Shown here piece by piece: positions 1 through 10,808 of a DNA stretch of 64,000 nucleotides (its first letter is position 1; each line of letters begins with the position of its first letter). A program made the position numbers and the translations under genes. Under the pieces are notes generated by a model. It worked only from the letters and a program-made list of their open reading frames with translations. It did no database searches and was not told where the DNA came from. Source of the stretch: an uncultured Colwellia sp. (GTDB lineage: Bacteria; Pseudomonadota; Gammaproteobacteria; Enterobacterales; Alteromonadaceae); NCBI GenBank assembly GCA_913058245.1, contig CAJXQJ010000009.1:1-64000 (forward strand), in the 5' to 3' direction.

Positions 1-6
1 AAACAT
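1..6 (-). CDS. ftsZ: Cell division protein FtsZ, first two codons only
   Basis: Read on the minus strand, the last bases at the left edge are ATG TTT (Met-Phe), preceded by a GGAGA Shine-Dalgarno about nine bases upstream. FtsZ proteins commonly begin Met-Phe, and ftsZ normally follows ftsA directly in this cluster. The assignment therefore rests on position, ribosome-binding site and two codons. The 80 bases between ftsA and this start hold no other gene. Confidence 0.7.
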
Positions 7-86
7 TTTTATTATCTCCGATTTTTATTACGTTTTGTTCCACCAAAACTCTTTCTTTACTTCCAACAATTTGCCTAAACAAATAA

Positions 87-1322
87 TTAAAATTCACCTT
101 TAAACCAAGCTAAAACACGTGAACCAATGCTACCGACTGATTCACTTTTCTTTTGCTCGTTATTTTGTTGCTGATTTGCTTGCATACCGTAATGCAACAA
201 GCCAACAACCGTAGAATATGTTGGGTCATTAACATATTCTTTTAATCCACATACATCCGCAGGCTGGGCAACACGCACTGGCATTTGGAATACTTCTTCA
301 GCAAACTCCACTACCCCTTCCATTTTTGCAGTACCGCCCGTTAGTACATAACCTGCGGCTATTTGGTCTTCCAAACCGCATTCACGTAATTCTTCTTGCA
401 CTAATTCAAATAATTCGTGATATCTCGGCTCTACGACTTCAGCCAATGTATGACGAGACATAGAGCGTGCAGGCCTGCCACCTACACTTGGCACTTCAAT
501 ATTTTCTTCCATGCTAACCATTTGGCGCAGCGCACAGGCATATTGCACTTTAATTTCTTCTGCATGACTTAACGGCGTACGGAAAATTTTCGCAATATCA
601 CTAGTCACTTGATTACCAGCAACAGGAATAACCGCGGTATGGCGAAGCGCACCGCCAGTGAATACGGAAATATCCATAGTACCGGCGCCCATATCAACCA
701 CACAAATACCTAACTCCTTTTCATCATCGGTTAATACTGCATAACTTGATGCCAGAGCTGAGAAAATCAGTTGATCAGCTTTTAAATCACAACGTTCAAC
801 ACATTTGACAATATTTTTAGCCATATCATTGGCGCAAGTGACAATATGAACTTTTGCTTCCATACGAACGCCTGACATACCTATTGGGCTTTTAATACCG
901 TCTTGTACATCAATGCTGTATTCTTGTGGCAAGACATGCAGCATTCTACGCTCAGCAGAAATAGGGACAGAGCGTGCGGTGTGAATAACATTATCAACAT
1001 CATCCTGCATCACTTCTTTGTCATTAATCGGCACCATGCCATTTTCATTTTGACAACTAATATGTTTGCCAGAAATACCTAAATAAACTGAAGTTATATG
1101 ACAGTCAGCCATTAACTCCGCTTCATTAATTGCACGCTGAATAGATTGAATAACAAGGTTTAGGTCATTGACACCACCTTTATCCATACCTCGTGCGGGC
1201 TGATTACCCACTCCAACAATACTGAGTTGATTGTCTGGCGTGATTTCACCTACGGCTACTGAAATTTTTGACGTTCCAATATCCAAGCCAACCACTAAAT
1301 TTCTTTCAGTTATTTTTGACAT
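87..1322 (-). CDS. ftsA: Cell division protein FtsA (actin-like membrane tether for FtsZ)
   Basis: FtsA is an actin-fold ATPase that anchors FtsZ filaments to the inner membrane and recruits later divisome proteins. The product is 411 residues, normal for the family. It opens with the phosphate-1 motif VGLDIGTSKISVAVGE and has a second phosphate loop VVDMGAGTMDISVF. The C-terminus GSRVLAWFKGEF is the amphipathic membrane-targeting helix. An in-frame ATG exists at 1361, but that would overlap ftsQ by 34 bases. The ATG at 1322 lies five bases past the ftsQ stop, has an AGGG ribosome-binding site, and gives the usual N-terminus, so I chose it. It is the last complete dcw gene before ftsZ. Confidence 0.97.
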   Translation of the reverse strand: MSKITERNLVVGLDIGTSKISVAVGEITPDNQLSIVGVGNQPARGMDKGGVNDLNLVIQSIQRAINEAELMADCHITSVYLGISGKHISCQNENGMVPINDKEVMQDDVDNVIHTARSVPISAERRMLHVLPQEYSIDVQDGIKSPIGMSGVRMEAKVHIVTCANDMAKNIVKCVERCDLKADQLIFSALASSYAVLTDDEKELGICVVDMGAGTMDISVFTGGALRHTAVIPVAGNQVTSDIAKIFRTPLSHAEEIKVQYACALRQMVSMEENIEVPSVGGRPARSMSRHTLAEVVEPRYHELFELVQEELRECGLEDQIAAGYVLTGGTAKMEGVVEFAEEVFQMPVRVAQPADVCGLKEYVNDPTYSTVVGLLHYGMQANQQQNNEQKKSESVGSIGSRVLAWFKGEF

Positions 1323-1327
1323 TAACC

Positions 1328-2107
1328 CTAAACTCTTTCTTTGTTGTTTGCGGTTTTCCAACCAACGGCTAAACCGGTATCGTATCTCAGGTCAACATAA
1401 TCAACTTGTTGACCTGCTTTTTTATTTAATTTTATTTGTGGATATACATCCATAAAACGCTGTATGCGCTCAACGCGATTATCGCGTCCAAGATTAATGG
1501 TGACACCATCATCTAAAGTCAGCTGCCAGGCAAATCGCTCTGAAAGTACAAGCTCGTCAATTGCCAATTGGCTAAAGTCGAGTAACTTGTTTAAATTCTT
1601 AAAATTTTCTAGTGCTAACTGCTCACTACCTTCAGGACCAAAAAAAGCCGGTAGTTTAGCACTTAACCGCGCAATGTCAGCTTGAAAAGCAATACCATGT
1701 TCATTTATTAGAAAATCACCATTCCAATGAGCGATAGGCTTTTGGTCAACAACGTAAATTTTCAGTTCATCTGGCCATTTTTTTCGCACTGAAACAGAAT
1801 AAACCCAAGGTAGTTTTGCTACCTTTTTCTGAACATCATTAACGTCTAAATTGAAAAAATTACCTAAGTTAACTTGCTCAATGGCATTTTCAATATCAAT
1901 ACGTGTGGTGTAAGGCATTTCACCCGCAATCGCGATTGTTGTTACTGGCGCAGATTCTTCCGCACTTAAACGCTTATTGAGAAAAACACTAAATGACAAT
2001 ATGGCAACAATTACTGCAACAAAAAACGCTACACCTAACCAAAAGGTCCAGTGCAGATTTTCTACTTCTTCCGATAATGGAAGTTGTTGCTTTATCGCCT
2101 TTGCCAT
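1328..2107 (-). CDS. ftsQ: Cell division protein FtsQ
   Basis: FtsQ is a bitopic divisome protein that links early components to FtsB/FtsL and the septal synthase. The 259 residues show a short cytoplasmic N-terminus, one membrane helix (about residues 24-44), then a periplasmic POTRA domain starting near IAIAGEMPYTTRIDIENAI and a beta domain with the conserved YVVDQKPIAHWN stretch. The ATG at 2107 is three bases past the ddlB stop, so translation is probably coupled. Length and order (ddlB-ftsQ-ftsA) match enterobacterial clusters. Confidence 0.96.
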   Translation of the reverse strand: MAKAIKQQLPLSEEVENLHWTFWLGVAFFVAVIVAILSFSVFLNKRLSAEESAPVTTIAIAGEMPYTTRIDIENAIEQVNLGNFFNLDVNDVQKKVAKLPWVYSVSVRKKWPDELKIYVVDQKPIAHWNGDFLINEHGIAFQADIARLSAKLPAFFGPEGSEQLALENFKNLNKLLDFSQLAIDELVLSERFAWQLTLDDGVTINLGRDNRVERIQRFMDVYPQIKLNKKAGQQVDYVDLRYDTGLAVGWKTANNKERV

Positions 2108-2109
2108 AT

Positions 2110-3045
2110 TTACACGCTACCTTCTGCGCTTATTTCTACAATTTTGCTGACTAATTCACTAAAACTTAAGCCATATACCTTTGCTGCTTTTGGTACTAAA
2201 GAGGTTTCTGTCATCCCAGGAACTGTATTTACTTCCAACAGTTGCCATTGTCCTTGCTCATCGCGCATAACATCGACTCGACCCCAACCTTTCGCACCCG
2301 TCGCATTAAACGCTTTTAGTGCTATTGCCTGTAATTCAGCTTCTTCAATATCTGATAAATGGCATGGGCAATGATATTGAGTACTCGTTGATTTATATTT
2401 CGCATCATAATCATAAAAATCGTGCGGTGTTTCCATATGAATAACCGGCATCGGCGTTTGCCCTAAAATAGCAACAGTATATTCTGGCCCTTTTATCCAC
2501 GCTTCCACTAATACTTGCTGGTCATAGTTAAAAGCTTCTATTAACGCCGTATGCAAAGCTTCTGCATTAGTCGCTTTCGACATACCAATGCTCGAGCCCT
2601 CATTAGCCGGCTTAACCATCACAGCATCACCTAACTGCTGTAATATTTTCTCAGCATCTTGAGGTTGGTATGCCATCTTATTAACAATGGCAAATGCTGC
2701 CGTCGGTAAGTTCATCGCCTGAAAAACCTGTTTGCTACGAATTTTATCCATTGATAATGCAGAGCCTAAAACATCAGAGCCTGTGTATGGAATATTCATA
2801 TATTGCAACGCGCCTTGTACGCAGCCGTCCTCACCTCCACGACCGTGCAAGGCAATAAAAACTCGATCTATGTCTAAAGTCGCTAAATCGCTCAAGCAAT
2901 AGTCTTGGGTATCAATTAACTGCACATTAAAGCCAGCTTGCGTTAACCCCTTAGCAATAGCTTCACCAGAATTTAGTGATACCGCTCGCTCAGCTGACGT
3001 TCCACCATATAAAACCGCTATATTTTGTTGATTTAGTGGTTTCAT
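2110..3045 (-). CDS. ddlB: D-alanine--D-alanine ligase (DdlB)
   Basis: This ATP-grasp enzyme joins two D-alanines for the peptidoglycan stem peptide and acts in the cytoplasm. The 311-residue protein carries N-terminal [16 protein letters not shown], the ATP-binding loop [13 protein letters not shown], the [10 protein letters not shown] segment and the metal/substrate end [17 protein letters not shown]. These are all diagnostic of Ddl. Its ATG at 3045 overlaps the murC stop by four bases, giving ATGA coupling. The dcw location indicates DdlB rather than a stand-alone DdlA. Confidence 0.97.
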   Translation of the reverse strand: MKPLNQQNIAVLYGGTSAERAVSLNSGEAIAKGLTQAGFNVQLIDTQDYCLSDLATLDIDRVFIALHGRGGEDGCVQGALQYMNIPYTGSDVLGSALSMDKIRSKQVFQAMNLPTAAFAIVNKMAYQPQDAEKILQQLGDAVMVKPANEGSSIGMSKATNAEALHTALIEAFNYDQQVLVEAWIKGPEYTVAILGQTPMPVIHMETPHDFYDYDAKYKSTSTQYHCPCHLSDIEEAELQAIALKAFNATGAKGWGRVDVMRDEQGQWQLLEVNTVPGMTETSLVPKAAKVYGLSFSELVSKIVEISAEGSV

Positions 3046-4514
3046 GGCTTTTTCACCGTTAGCTTACTATCAGAGGCTAAACTGCGGGCAATAGCGCCAA
3101 TGTTACCGGCACCTTGCGTGATAACCATATCGCCATCAGCTAATTGCGCTGACATTAATTCTGCTAGCTTACTGCTGTCGCTAACATAAATAGGCTCAAC
3201 CTGTCCGCGCTGGCGAATACTGCGTGCTAAACTTTTACTGTCAGCATTGGCAATAGGAGCTTCTCCCGCAGCATAAACATCTAACAAGAATAAACAGTCA
3301 ACTTCGGAAAGTACTTCAACAAAATCTTCGTATAGGTCGCGAGTTCGCGAATAACGATGCGGTTGAAAAACCATGGCTAATTTTTTATCCGGCCAGCCAT
3401 TTCGCATTGCGTCTATGGTTGCTTTCACTTCTGTTGGATGATGACCATAGTCATCAATTAAGGTCATCTCTCCTTTCGCTGTGCGCAATGTTGCCAGTTT
3501 TTCAAAACGGCGACCGATACCCGCAAAACCTTGCAGAGCCTGTTGAATAGCAAGGTCTTCAACACCTTCATCAATCGCAACGGCAACACCTGCTAAGGCA
3601 TTTAATACATTATGTTCACCTGGCAAGTTAACACTCAATTTTAATGGTGCACTGCCCTCTCGTTCGACAGCAAACGAGCTCATGCCTGCAGACTGCTGAT
3701 ATTGACTGGCTCTGACATCTGCATCTTCACAAAAGCCATAGGTGATCACCTGACGACCAATTCGAGGCAGAATTTCACGTACCACAGGATTGTCTAAACA
3801 GACCACTGCTAAACCATAAAACGGTAAGTTATGCAGAAATTCGATATAAGTGTCTTTTAATTTCTCAAAATCACCTTGGTAAGTTTCCATATGGTCTTCG
3901 TCGATATTTGTTATTACCGCAACCATTGGCTGTAAATGCAAAAACGACGCGTCACTTTCATCAGCCTCAGCAATCAAGTAACGGCTACTGCCAAGGCGAG
4001 CATTAGTGCCCGCGCTATTTAATAAACCGCCAATAACAAACGTAGGGTCTAGATTTGCCTGTGCAAAAATACTGGCAATTAAACTGGTTGTCGTTGTTTT
4101 ACCATGCGTGCCAGCAATAGCAATACCATGTCGAAAACGCATCAGCTCCGCTAACATTTCCGCACGACGTACAACGGGAATACGTTTTTCATTCGCAGCA
4201 ACTAACTCTGGGTTTTCACTATCAATTGCCGTAGAAACAACAATAACGCTAGCGCCGTCAATATTGCTTTGATGATGGCCAATGGTAATCTTAGCGCCTA
4301 ATGTGGTTAGTCTTTTTACAACTTGATTTTCACCGATATCTGAGCCAGTAATCTTGTAACCTTCATTAAGAAGTACTTCCGCAATACCACCCATACCTGC
4401 ACCGCCAATACCAACAAAATGAATGGTTTTTACTCGGCGCATTTCAGGCACTTGGTTAAAGCGACTTTCTGACGGGCTCATTTTACTTTTATCTCTACTC
4501 ATGTTCTTACTCAT
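3042..4514 (-). CDS. murC: UDP-N-acetylmuramate--L-alanine ligase
   Basis: MurC adds L-alanine to UDP-MurNAc, the first amino-acid step of peptidoglycan precursor synthesis. The glycine-rich N-terminus [17 protein letters not shown] binds the UDP part, [11 protein letters not shown] is the Mur ligase ATP loop, and [10 protein letters not shown] with FQPHRYSRT are C-terminal signatures. The longest frame starts at 4535. The ATG at 4514 makes an ATGA overlap with the murG stop, as elsewhere in this cluster, and gives 490 residues, so it is preferred. The roughly 25 hydrophilic residues before the Rossmann fold are a little longer than average. Confidence 0.96.
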   Translation of the reverse strand: MSKNMSRDKSKMSPSESRFNQVPEMRRVKTIHFVGIGGAGMGGIAEVLLNEGYKITGSDIGENQVVKRLTTLGAKITIGHHQSNIDGASVIVVSTAIDSENPELVAANEKRIPVVRRAEMLAELMRFRHGIAIAGTHGKTTTTSLIASIFAQANLDPTFVIGGLLNSAGTNARLGSSRYLIAEADESDASFLHLQPMVAVITNIDEDHMETYQGDFEKLKDTYIEFLHNLPFYGLAVVCLDNPVVREILPRIGRQVITYGFCEDADVRASQYQQSAGMSSFAVEREGSAPLKLSVNLPGEHNVLNALAGVAVAIDEGVEDLAIQQALQGFAGIGRRFEKLATLRTAKGEMTLIDDYGHHPTEVKATIDAMRNGWPDKKLAMVFQPHRYSRTRDLYEDFVEVLSEVDCLFLLDVYAAGEAPIANADSKSLARSIRQRGQVEPIYVSDSSKLAELMSAQLADGDMVITQGAGNIGAIARSLASDSKLTVKKP

Positions 4515-5638
4515 AACTCGGCAACCTCTACACAACTTTGCGCAACTTGCTTAGTAGCATCGGCATGTGCAGCATTATGTGCGGCTTTCGACATTTGCTG
4601 CACCACTTTGTCAGAGATAAATAAGCTGTTCAGCATTTGTCCAAGGGTTGTACCATTAAATTCTTTTTGGGCGATTAACTTTGCCGCACCACAGTTAACT
4701 AAATACATGGCATTTTTAGTTTGGTGGTCATCAACAGCATGCGGCAGCGGAACAAAAATCGCTGGCTTTGCGGCCATAGCTAACTCAGAAACAGTTAATG
4801 CACCAGCACGGCATATCACTACATCGGCCCACTGATAGGCACTCGCCATATCATCAATAAATTCTGTTACTTTTACTTTTTCTTGCGGAACACCAAAGTC
4901 TTGATAACTATTTAATACTGTCTGCTCATTGCCGCCACCGGTTTGATGCCAAACATCAATACTCTGAACTTTTATTTGCTTCATTGCCTGTGGCACAATG
5001 TCATTTAAAATTTTTGCACCTAAACTGCCACCTACCACTAACACTTTTTTGCTGGTGGCTGGTTGTTCTGGTACTACATTGTCAATGGCAATAATATCGC
5101 TACGTAGTGGATTACCAACTACATTAGGCGTAACGCGTTCACTAAACGCACCAGGAAATGCACTCAGGGTTTGTGTTGCGATATGAGACAAAAAGCGGTT
5201 ACTCATTCCTGCCACTGCGTTTTGCTCATGCAATACTAATGGAATTCTTAATAGCCAAGCTGCAACCCCACCAGGCGCGCTAGCATAACCGCCCATGCCT
5301 AAAACAACATCAGGTTTAACTTCACGTAATACACGAATAGATTGCATAACCGATTGCAAAATTTTAAATGGCGTTTTCAACCACGTTTGCCAACCTTTAT
5401 TACGAATACCGGCAATATTAATGAATGAAATCGGGTAGCCTTGCTTAGGTACGATATCGGCTTCCATTCGCTCTGCTGTGCCTAACCAATGTACCTTCCA
5501 GCCTTTTTTCACTAACGCTTCTGCAACCGCAATACCTGGAAATATATGTCCGCCGGTACCGCCAGCCATCACTAAAATTGTTGGACGTTTTACATCATGA
5601 CTTTGTTCACTATTAACTTGTTGAATTTGCTCAGTCAT
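4511..5638 (-). CDS. murG: UDP-N-acetylglucosamine--lipid I GlcNAc transferase
   Basis: MurG is a peripheral inner-membrane GT28 glycosyltransferase that converts lipid I to lipid II. Of 375 residues, the N-terminal G-loop [10 protein letters not shown] and the second G-loop [12 protein letters not shown] are visible. The acceptor-side [12 protein letters not shown] and donor-side GALTVSELA also fit the family. An earlier in-frame ATG is at 5656. The ATG at 5638 is preceded by a strong GGAGGG ribosome-binding site and overlaps ftsW by only eight bases, so I chose it. Confidence 0.96.
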   Translation of the reverse strand: MTEQIQQVNSEQSHDVKRPTILVMAGGTGGHIFPGIAVAEALVKKGWKVHWLGTAERMEADIVPKQGYPISFINIAGIRNKGWQTWLKTPFKILQSVMQSIRVLREVKPDVVLGMGGYASAPGGVAAWLLRIPLVLHEQNAVAGMSNRFLSHIATQTLSAFPGAFSERVTPNVVGNPLRSDIIAIDNVVPEQPATSKKVLVVGGSLGAKILNDIVPQAMKQIKVQSIDVWHQTGGGNEQTVLNSYQDFGVPQEKVKVTEFIDDMASAYQWADVVICRAGALTVSELAMAAKPAIFVPLPHAVDDHQTKNAMYLVNCGAAKLIAQKEFNGTTLGQMLNSLFISDKVVQQMSKAAHNAAHADATKQVAQSCVEVAEL

Positions 5639-6881
5639 TTTCGCCCTCCACCACATTACTTTGTTTAACTTTCTTCACCTTCTTTTTAGTGCCATTAGTA
5701 CGACTAGTGGCTTGAATGCTTTGCAATCTAATTTCATGATCAATACGAATAAGAATAACGACTGCAATCGTCATAATAATCATCGAGCTGCCGCCATAAC
5801 TAATCAGCGGCATGGTCAAGCCTTTCGTCGGAACAATACCAGCACTAGCGCCGATATTTACCGCGGCTTGGAAGCAAAACCAAATACCAATGGCATAGGC
5901 AAAAAAGCCTTCAAAATACTTTTCTTGGTTCACTGCTTTACGCCCTAGCAATAACGCTTTAAACACCAATACCATGCTTAACAACAAGATAATGCTGATA
6001 CCGACAAAACCAAACTCTTCAGCAAGTACTGCCATAACAAAGTCAGTATGAGCTTCAGGTAAATATTCAAGCTTTTGAACACTATTGCCTAAGCCTTGAC
6101 CAAATGACTCTCCACGACCGTACGCCATCAAGGACTGCGTTAACTGATAGCCACTGCCAAAAGGATCTTTCCATGGGTCTAAAAAGCCGGTAACTCGTGC
6201 CCAGCGATAAGGAGAAAAATAAGCCAACATCGATAGTAAGCTAATACCAACACCGGCAATAGCGATAAACTGCCACAACTTAGCACCAGCTAAAAAGAGC
6301 AAACCAAATGTAGTTACGAACATCACGATAATAGTGCCTAAGTCTGGCTGCATCAGTAGAAGGCCGCCCAACACACCAAATACCACCAAAGGTTTTGCGA
6401 AGCCTTTGATATTTTCCATCACTTCATCACGTCGTCGAACTAAGTACGCGGATAAATAACAAAAGAAAAATAATTTTGCCGGCTCGGCAGCTTGCACTGT
6501 AATAGGGCCCACAACAATCCAACGGGTTGAGCCATTAACATTTCTGCCAATCAGTAAGACTACGACCAGTAATACTATGCCTAACAGCAATAAATTACCG
6601 CTATACTGGTGCCAACGACTCATGGGAATTTGCAAGGCTGCAGCCGCTATCACTAAACTTAAACAAATATAAATCATGTGGCGAACGACAAAATGAAAAG
6701 GATTATCAAATAATCGCTCCGCCACCGGCATTGACGAGCTTGCCACCATGACTAAGCCAATCATGTACATGCTTAGCGCGAGGATCAGATAACTTCTATC
6801 AAAAGTTGAAACAGAGGACGACTCCATTTTCAACCATTTCGGCATAGTCCATTGTGATAGTTGCGCAAAAGAAGCAGACAT
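5631..6881 (-). CDS. ftsW: Lipid II glycosyltransferase FtsW (SEDS family)
   Basis: FtsW is the septal SEDS polymerase that works with the transpeptidase FtsI, encoded upstream in the same cluster. The 416 residues contain about ten hydrophobic helices. The SEDS signatures are GYQLTQSLMAYGRGE and near the end GIVPTKGLTMPLISYGGSS. The cytoplasmic tail is lysine-rich (KKKVKKVKQ). Its start codon overlaps the murD stop as TAATG, implying coupled translation. Confidence 0.96.
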   Translation of the reverse strand: MSASFAQLSQWTMPKWLKMESSSVSTFDRSYLILALSMYMIGLVMVASSSMPVAERLFDNPFHFVVRHMIYICLSLVIAAAALQIPMSRWHQYSGNLLLLGIVLLVVVLLIGRNVNGSTRWIVVGPITVQAAEPAKLFFFCYLSAYLVRRRDEVMENIKGFAKPLVVFGVLGGLLLMQPDLGTIIVMFVTTFGLLFLAGAKLWQFIAIAGVGISLLSMLAYFSPYRWARVTGFLDPWKDPFGSGYQLTQSLMAYGRGESFGQGLGNSVQKLEYLPEAHTDFVMAVLAEEFGFVGISIILLLSMVLVFKALLLGRKAVNQEKYFEGFFAYAIGIWFCFQAAVNIGASAGIVPTKGLTMPLISYGGSSMIIMTIAVVILIRIDHEIRLQSIQATSRTNGTKKKVKKVKQSNVVEGEND

Positions 6882-8272
6882 TAATCACACTCCTTAGGCA
6901 AAAGCACTGACTTGATGAACACCACACCACGTTCCACATAATTTGCAAACATATCTAAACTTGCACAGGCAGGTGATAATAATACCATGTCGCCCGAATT
7001 TGCTTGCATACGAGCACATTGAACGGCATCAACTAAACTATCAACCCGCCGTGTTTTTTCGATTTGATTAGGTAAACGCAAATTGGCAATTTGATCGCCA
7101 TCTTTACCTAGTGTTATTAAGTAATCAACTTGCACTGTTAACGCAGGCATCAAAGGCGAGAAATCAGCACCTTTACCATCACCGCCAGCAATTAAAATTA
7201 GCTTGTTAGTTCCTAGTGTTGGTGCTAATCCTTCAATAGCAGCTATTGTGGCGCCAACATTTGTCGCTTTTGAATCATTAACCCAGCGAATACCATCACT
7301 AGTTTCAATCACTTCACAACGATGCGCTAAGCCTTTAAAAGTTTTTAAACTCGCAAGCATAGTGTCTAAGTTCCAACCAGCTCCGTGACCTAGCGCTAAA
7401 ACAGCTAAGTAATTAAGTGCGTTATGAATACCTTGCAGCGGTAAATCTTTCATCGCTATAAGCGCTTTATTTCCAAACATTAACTGGCTTTCATCGGCAA
7501 TATTAGCAATGCCAAACTGACCTACCTGAGGCTGTTCGCTGCCAAAGCTAAATGCCGTACTGTCACGATATTGCTGATACGGTAATGTCGCTATGTCATC
7601 CCGATTATAAATAGCGTTTTGACATTGATGATAAATGCGCTGCTTAATTTGCCCATAATTTTCTATGGTTTTGTGGCGATCTAAATGATCATCGCTAAGA
7701 TTTAACACTGTTGCAGATAGTGCCGACATGCTGCGAACTGTTTCTAATTGAAAGCTAGATAACTCCAGAACAATAAAATCTGCTGGCTGTTCTATTTGGT
7801 CTAAAACAGGTAAACCAATATTGCCACCTAATTGCACTTTATAATCCAGTGCATTGCCAACATGGTTTAGCATAGAGACAACAGTCGACTTACCATTTGA
7901 GCCCGTAACAGCAATTACCGGCGTTGAGCTAAGTCGGCAAAATAATTCAATATCACCAATAATGTCGCAATTAGTTGGCAGCGCAGCCTTAATTTGAGGA
8001 TCCGCTAAATCAATACCAGGGCTAACAATCAACACATCGGCTTTTGAAATTAAACTATGATCCCATTTACCTAACACTAAAGTATTATCAGCAAATTGGT
8101 GCTTAAAATCGCCTGGTGAAATTGGCATAGTTCGGCTGTCGTTAACAGCAAACGGTACCTGATAACGATGTAAAAAGCGCGCGCACGACAACCCCGTGAT
8201 CCCGATTCCTAAGATCACCACGTTTTTCTTGTCAAATTGCGTCGTTACCGACGATTGCAATTGCTTACTCAC
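6881..8272 (-). CDS. murD: UDP-N-acetylmuramoylalanine--D-glutamate ligase
   Basis: MurD adds D-glutamate to UDP-MurNAc-L-Ala in the cytoplasm. The 463-residue protein has an N-terminal Rossmann segment (VVILGIGITGLSCARFL), the ATP loop VTGSNGKSTVVSML, the DDHLDRH metal region, VNDSKATNVGATIAAIEG and the closing LLSPACASLDMF motif typical of MurD. The following gene, ftsW, overlaps its stop. The preceding gene, mraY, ends 53 bases upstream, one of the few small gaps in the cluster. Confidence 0.97.
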   Translation of the reverse strand: MSKQLQSSVTTQFDKKNVVILGIGITGLSCARFLHRYQVPFAVNDSRTMPISPGDFKHQFADNTLVLGKWDHSLISKADVLIVSPGIDLADPQIKAALPTNCDIIGDIELFCRLSSTPVIAVTGSNGKSTVVSMLNHVGNALDYKVQLGGNIGLPVLDQIEQPADFIVLELSSFQLETVRSMSALSATVLNLSDDHLDRHKTIENYGQIKQRIYHQCQNAIYNRDDIATLPYQQYRDSTAFSFGSEQPQVGQFGIANIADESQLMFGNKALIAMKDLPLQGIHNALNYLAVLALGHGAGWNLDTMLASLKTFKGLAHRCEVIETSDGIRWVNDSKATNVGATIAAIEGLAPTLGTNKLILIAGGDGKGADFSPLMPALTVQVDYLITLGKDGDQIANLRLPNQIEKTRRVDSLVDAVQCARMQANSGDMVLLSPACASLDMFANYVERGVVFIKSVLLPKECD

Positions 8273-8325
8273 GCGCTTACTTTCACCTTACTTAAATCAT
8301 AATTTTAATTTTTAAACTTGCGCCA

Positions 8326-9408
8326 CTAACGCAGTTTTAATGTAGCCAAACCAATCAACACTAACACTAAAGAGATAATCCAAAAGCGTACGATTACTCG
8401 CGGCTCTGGCCAACCTTTTAACTCATAGTGATGATGTATTGGTGCCATACGAAAAATACGCTGACCACGTAATTTATACGAACCTACTTGTAAAATAACT
8501 GACAGAGTTTCCATGACAAAAACACCGCCCATAATAAACAACACTAATTCCTGGCGAACCAGTACTGCAATGACACCTAATGCAGCCCCTAAAGCCAATG
8601 AGCCTACATCGCCCATAAACACTTGAGCTGGATACGTGTTAAACCATAAAAATCCAAGGCCAGCACCTACAATAGCCGTACATACCACCACTAATTCACT
8701 GGCTAATGCAATGTGCGGAATATGTAAATATTCAGAGAAAACAGCATTACCTGTCATATAAGCAAAAACAGCAAAAGCACCGGCCACCATAATGGTTGGC
8801 ACTATTGCTAAGCCATCTAAGCCATCTGTTAAGTTCACAGCATTACTGGTACCAACAATGACAAAGTAGACTAATCCGATGTACAGCAAACCAAGCTGAG
8901 GTAAGACATTTTTAATAAATGGAATAAGCAAAGTTGTTTCTTCAGGGCTTTGCGCAAATTGATATAAAAATATCGCCGTTGCCAAACCTGCAACGGTTTG
9001 CCAAAAATACTTCCAGCGGGCAATTAGGCCATTTGAGTCTTTACGAATAACCTTGCGGTAATCATCAACAAATCCAATCAAACCGAAACTAACAACGACA
9101 AATAACACCACCCAAACATAGGTGTTACTTAAATCGGCCCATAGCAACACACTAACAACAATAGAGGCGAGAATTAAGATACCACCCATAGTCGGTGTTC
9201 CTGACTTTGATAAATGACTTTCTGGGCCATCATCACGCACGGTTTGACCTATTTGCATTCTTTGCAAAGCACGTATCAGCTTAGGTCCGAAATACAATGA
9301 AAGCGCTAAAGCCGTCAAAGTTGAAACAATCGCTCGAAAAGTTAAATAAGAAAATACGTTAAAAAATGAAAAATATTGAGTGAGATACTCACCTAACCAA
9401 AGTAACAT
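8326..9408 (-). CDS. mraY: Phospho-MurNAc-pentapeptide transferase (lipid I synthase)
   Basis: MraY is an integral inner-membrane enzyme that transfers phospho-MurNAc-pentapeptide to undecaprenyl phosphate. Signatures are [10 protein letters not shown], the catalytic [11 protein letters not shown] and the cytoplasmic HHH motif [14 protein letters not shown], with about ten membrane helices. The frame is open to an ATG at 9444. The ATG at 9408 overlaps the murF stop as TAATG and gives the canonical N-terminus [12 protein letters not shown] and 360 residues, the same length as in E. coli. Confidence 0.97.
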   Translation of the reverse strand: MLLWLGEYLTQYFSFFNVFSYLTFRAIVSTLTALALSLYFGPKLIRALQRMQIGQTVRDDGPESHLSKSGTPTMGGILILASIVVSVLLWADLSNTYVWVVLFVVVSFGLIGFVDDYRKVIRKDSNGLIARWKYFWQTVAGLATAIFLYQFAQSPEETTLLIPFIKNVLPQLGLLYIGLVYFVIVGTSNAVNLTDGLDGLAIVPTIMVAGAFAVFAYMTGNAVFSEYLHIPHIALASELVVVCTAIVGAGLGFLWFNTYPAQVFMGDVGSLALGAALGVIAVLVRQELVLFIMGGVFVMETLSVILQVGSYKLRGQRIFRMAPIHHHYELKGWPEPRVIVRFWIISLVLVLIGLATLKLR

Positions 9409-10808
9409 TATGCATGCTCCTGCGTAGTTTGGCTGTTTTGCCATTGAATAATATCAGCTACTACGTATTCCATATGAGCACTGCGTGAACCTTTAACTAA
9501 AATGGTAGTTTGTTGTGCTTCATCTTGAAGCAACATTTGTAATCGTGATAACAATTTTTCTCTACTAGTAAAATGTTGAGTTGAATGAACTTGCCCTTGA
9601 TAAAAAGCATCTGAGGTATTTTGACTCAAAACACCTAGTGTCAATAAATCATCTATGCCTTGTTGCTTTGCATGTTCTCCAACTTCTTGGTGGTATTGGC
9701 GTGCCTCACTGCCCAATTCACCCATATCGCCTAAAATTAGCACCCTTCTACCTGAGTAACTTGCTAACAAGTCTGAAGCGGCGTTAATTGACTCAACATT
9801 TGCGTTGTACGTGTCATCAATTAACTTCATCCCTTTATTTAGCTGATGTAGATTTAAGCGCCCTTTAACTGGTGACATTTCAGCTAAACCTAAACGAATA
9901 TCTTCGACACTGGCATCAAATTCTAGCGCTATTGTCGCAGCAGCAACGGCATTTGAAACATTGTGATGACCAGGTACAGTCAGCTCTATATAAGTACTTC
10001 CTTTCGGTGTGGTTAGTTTAAAGCTAGCGCAACCGTTATCATCAAGTACTTCTTCATGGCTATAACAATCGGCCTTGCCTTGAGAAGAAAAATTTTGAAT
10101 ATTTTTGTCTGTTAAGCGCCATTGCCATTTATGAGCCCATTGATTATCTTGACTATAAATTGCCACGCCACCAGCCACTAAACCTTGGAAAATCTCACCT
10201 TTTGCTCGAGCGACACCAGATAAATCACCAAAACCTTCTAAATGTGCGGCAGCAATGTTATTAATTATTGCCACGTCGGGCTTAACCAATGCTGAGGTGT
10301 ACGCAATTTCTCCAATATGGTTTGCGCCTAATTCAACAACAGCAAAATCATGTTCTTGCTCTAATCGTAATAACGTTAGTGGTACACCAATGTCATTATT
10401 AAAATTGCCTTTGGTCGCTAAAACATTACCTAATCGCCCTAAAATTGCCGCAACCATTTCTTTTACTGTGGTTTTACCGCTGCTACCTGTGATGGCAACT
10501 GTTTTAGGTGCGACTTTACTCTTAACGTAAGCGGCAATTTGTCCTAACGCCTTATGACAGTCTTCAACCACTATTTGGCTAATATCAACATCAGTGCTTA
10601 GTTGTTGCACAATAACAGCACTGCAACCTAGTTCGCTCGCCTGAACAACAAATTTATGACCATCAAAATTTGGCCCTTTTAATGCTAGAAAGACATCACC
10701 TTTGTTTAATGCTCGACTGTCAGTACTAATTGCATTAATAGTTAGGTTTTCACCATTCAAATGTCCATCAATAGCTTCAGCAACTTCAGCTAATAATAAT
10801 GGGATCAT
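9408..10808 (-). CDS. murF: UDP-MurNAc-tripeptide--D-alanyl-D-alanine ligase
   Basis: MurF attaches the D-Ala-D-Ala dipeptide made by Ddl, completing the UDP-MurNAc-pentapeptide. In 466 residues the ATP loop [13 protein letters not shown], the [15 protein letters not shown] signature, [10 protein letters not shown] and LGDMGELG are all present. The start overlaps the murE stop as ATGA and the stop overlaps mraY. Nothing is unusual in length or motif order. Confidence 0.97.
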   Translation of the reverse strand: MIPLLLAEVAEAIDGHLNGENLTINAISTDSRALNKGDVFLALKGPNFDGHKFVVQASELGCSAVIVQQLSTDVDISQIVVEDCHKALGQIAAYVKSKVAPKTVAITGSSGKTTVKEMVAAILGRLGNVLATKGNFNNDIGVPLTLLRLEQEHDFAVVELGANHIGEIAYTSALVKPDVAIINNIAAAHLEGFGDLSGVARAKGEIFQGLVAGGVAIYSQDNQWAHKWQWRLTDKNIQNFSSQGKADCYSHEEVLDDNGCASFKLTTPKGSTYIELTVPGHHNVSNAVAAATIALEFDASVEDIRLGLAEMSPVKGRLNLHQLNKGMKLIDDTYNANVESINAASDLLASYSGRRVLILGDMGELGSEARQYHQEVGEHAKQQGIDDLLTLGVLSQNTSDAFYQGQVHSTQHFTSREKLLSRLQMLLQDEAQQTTILVKGSRSAHMEYVVADIIQWQNSQTTQEHA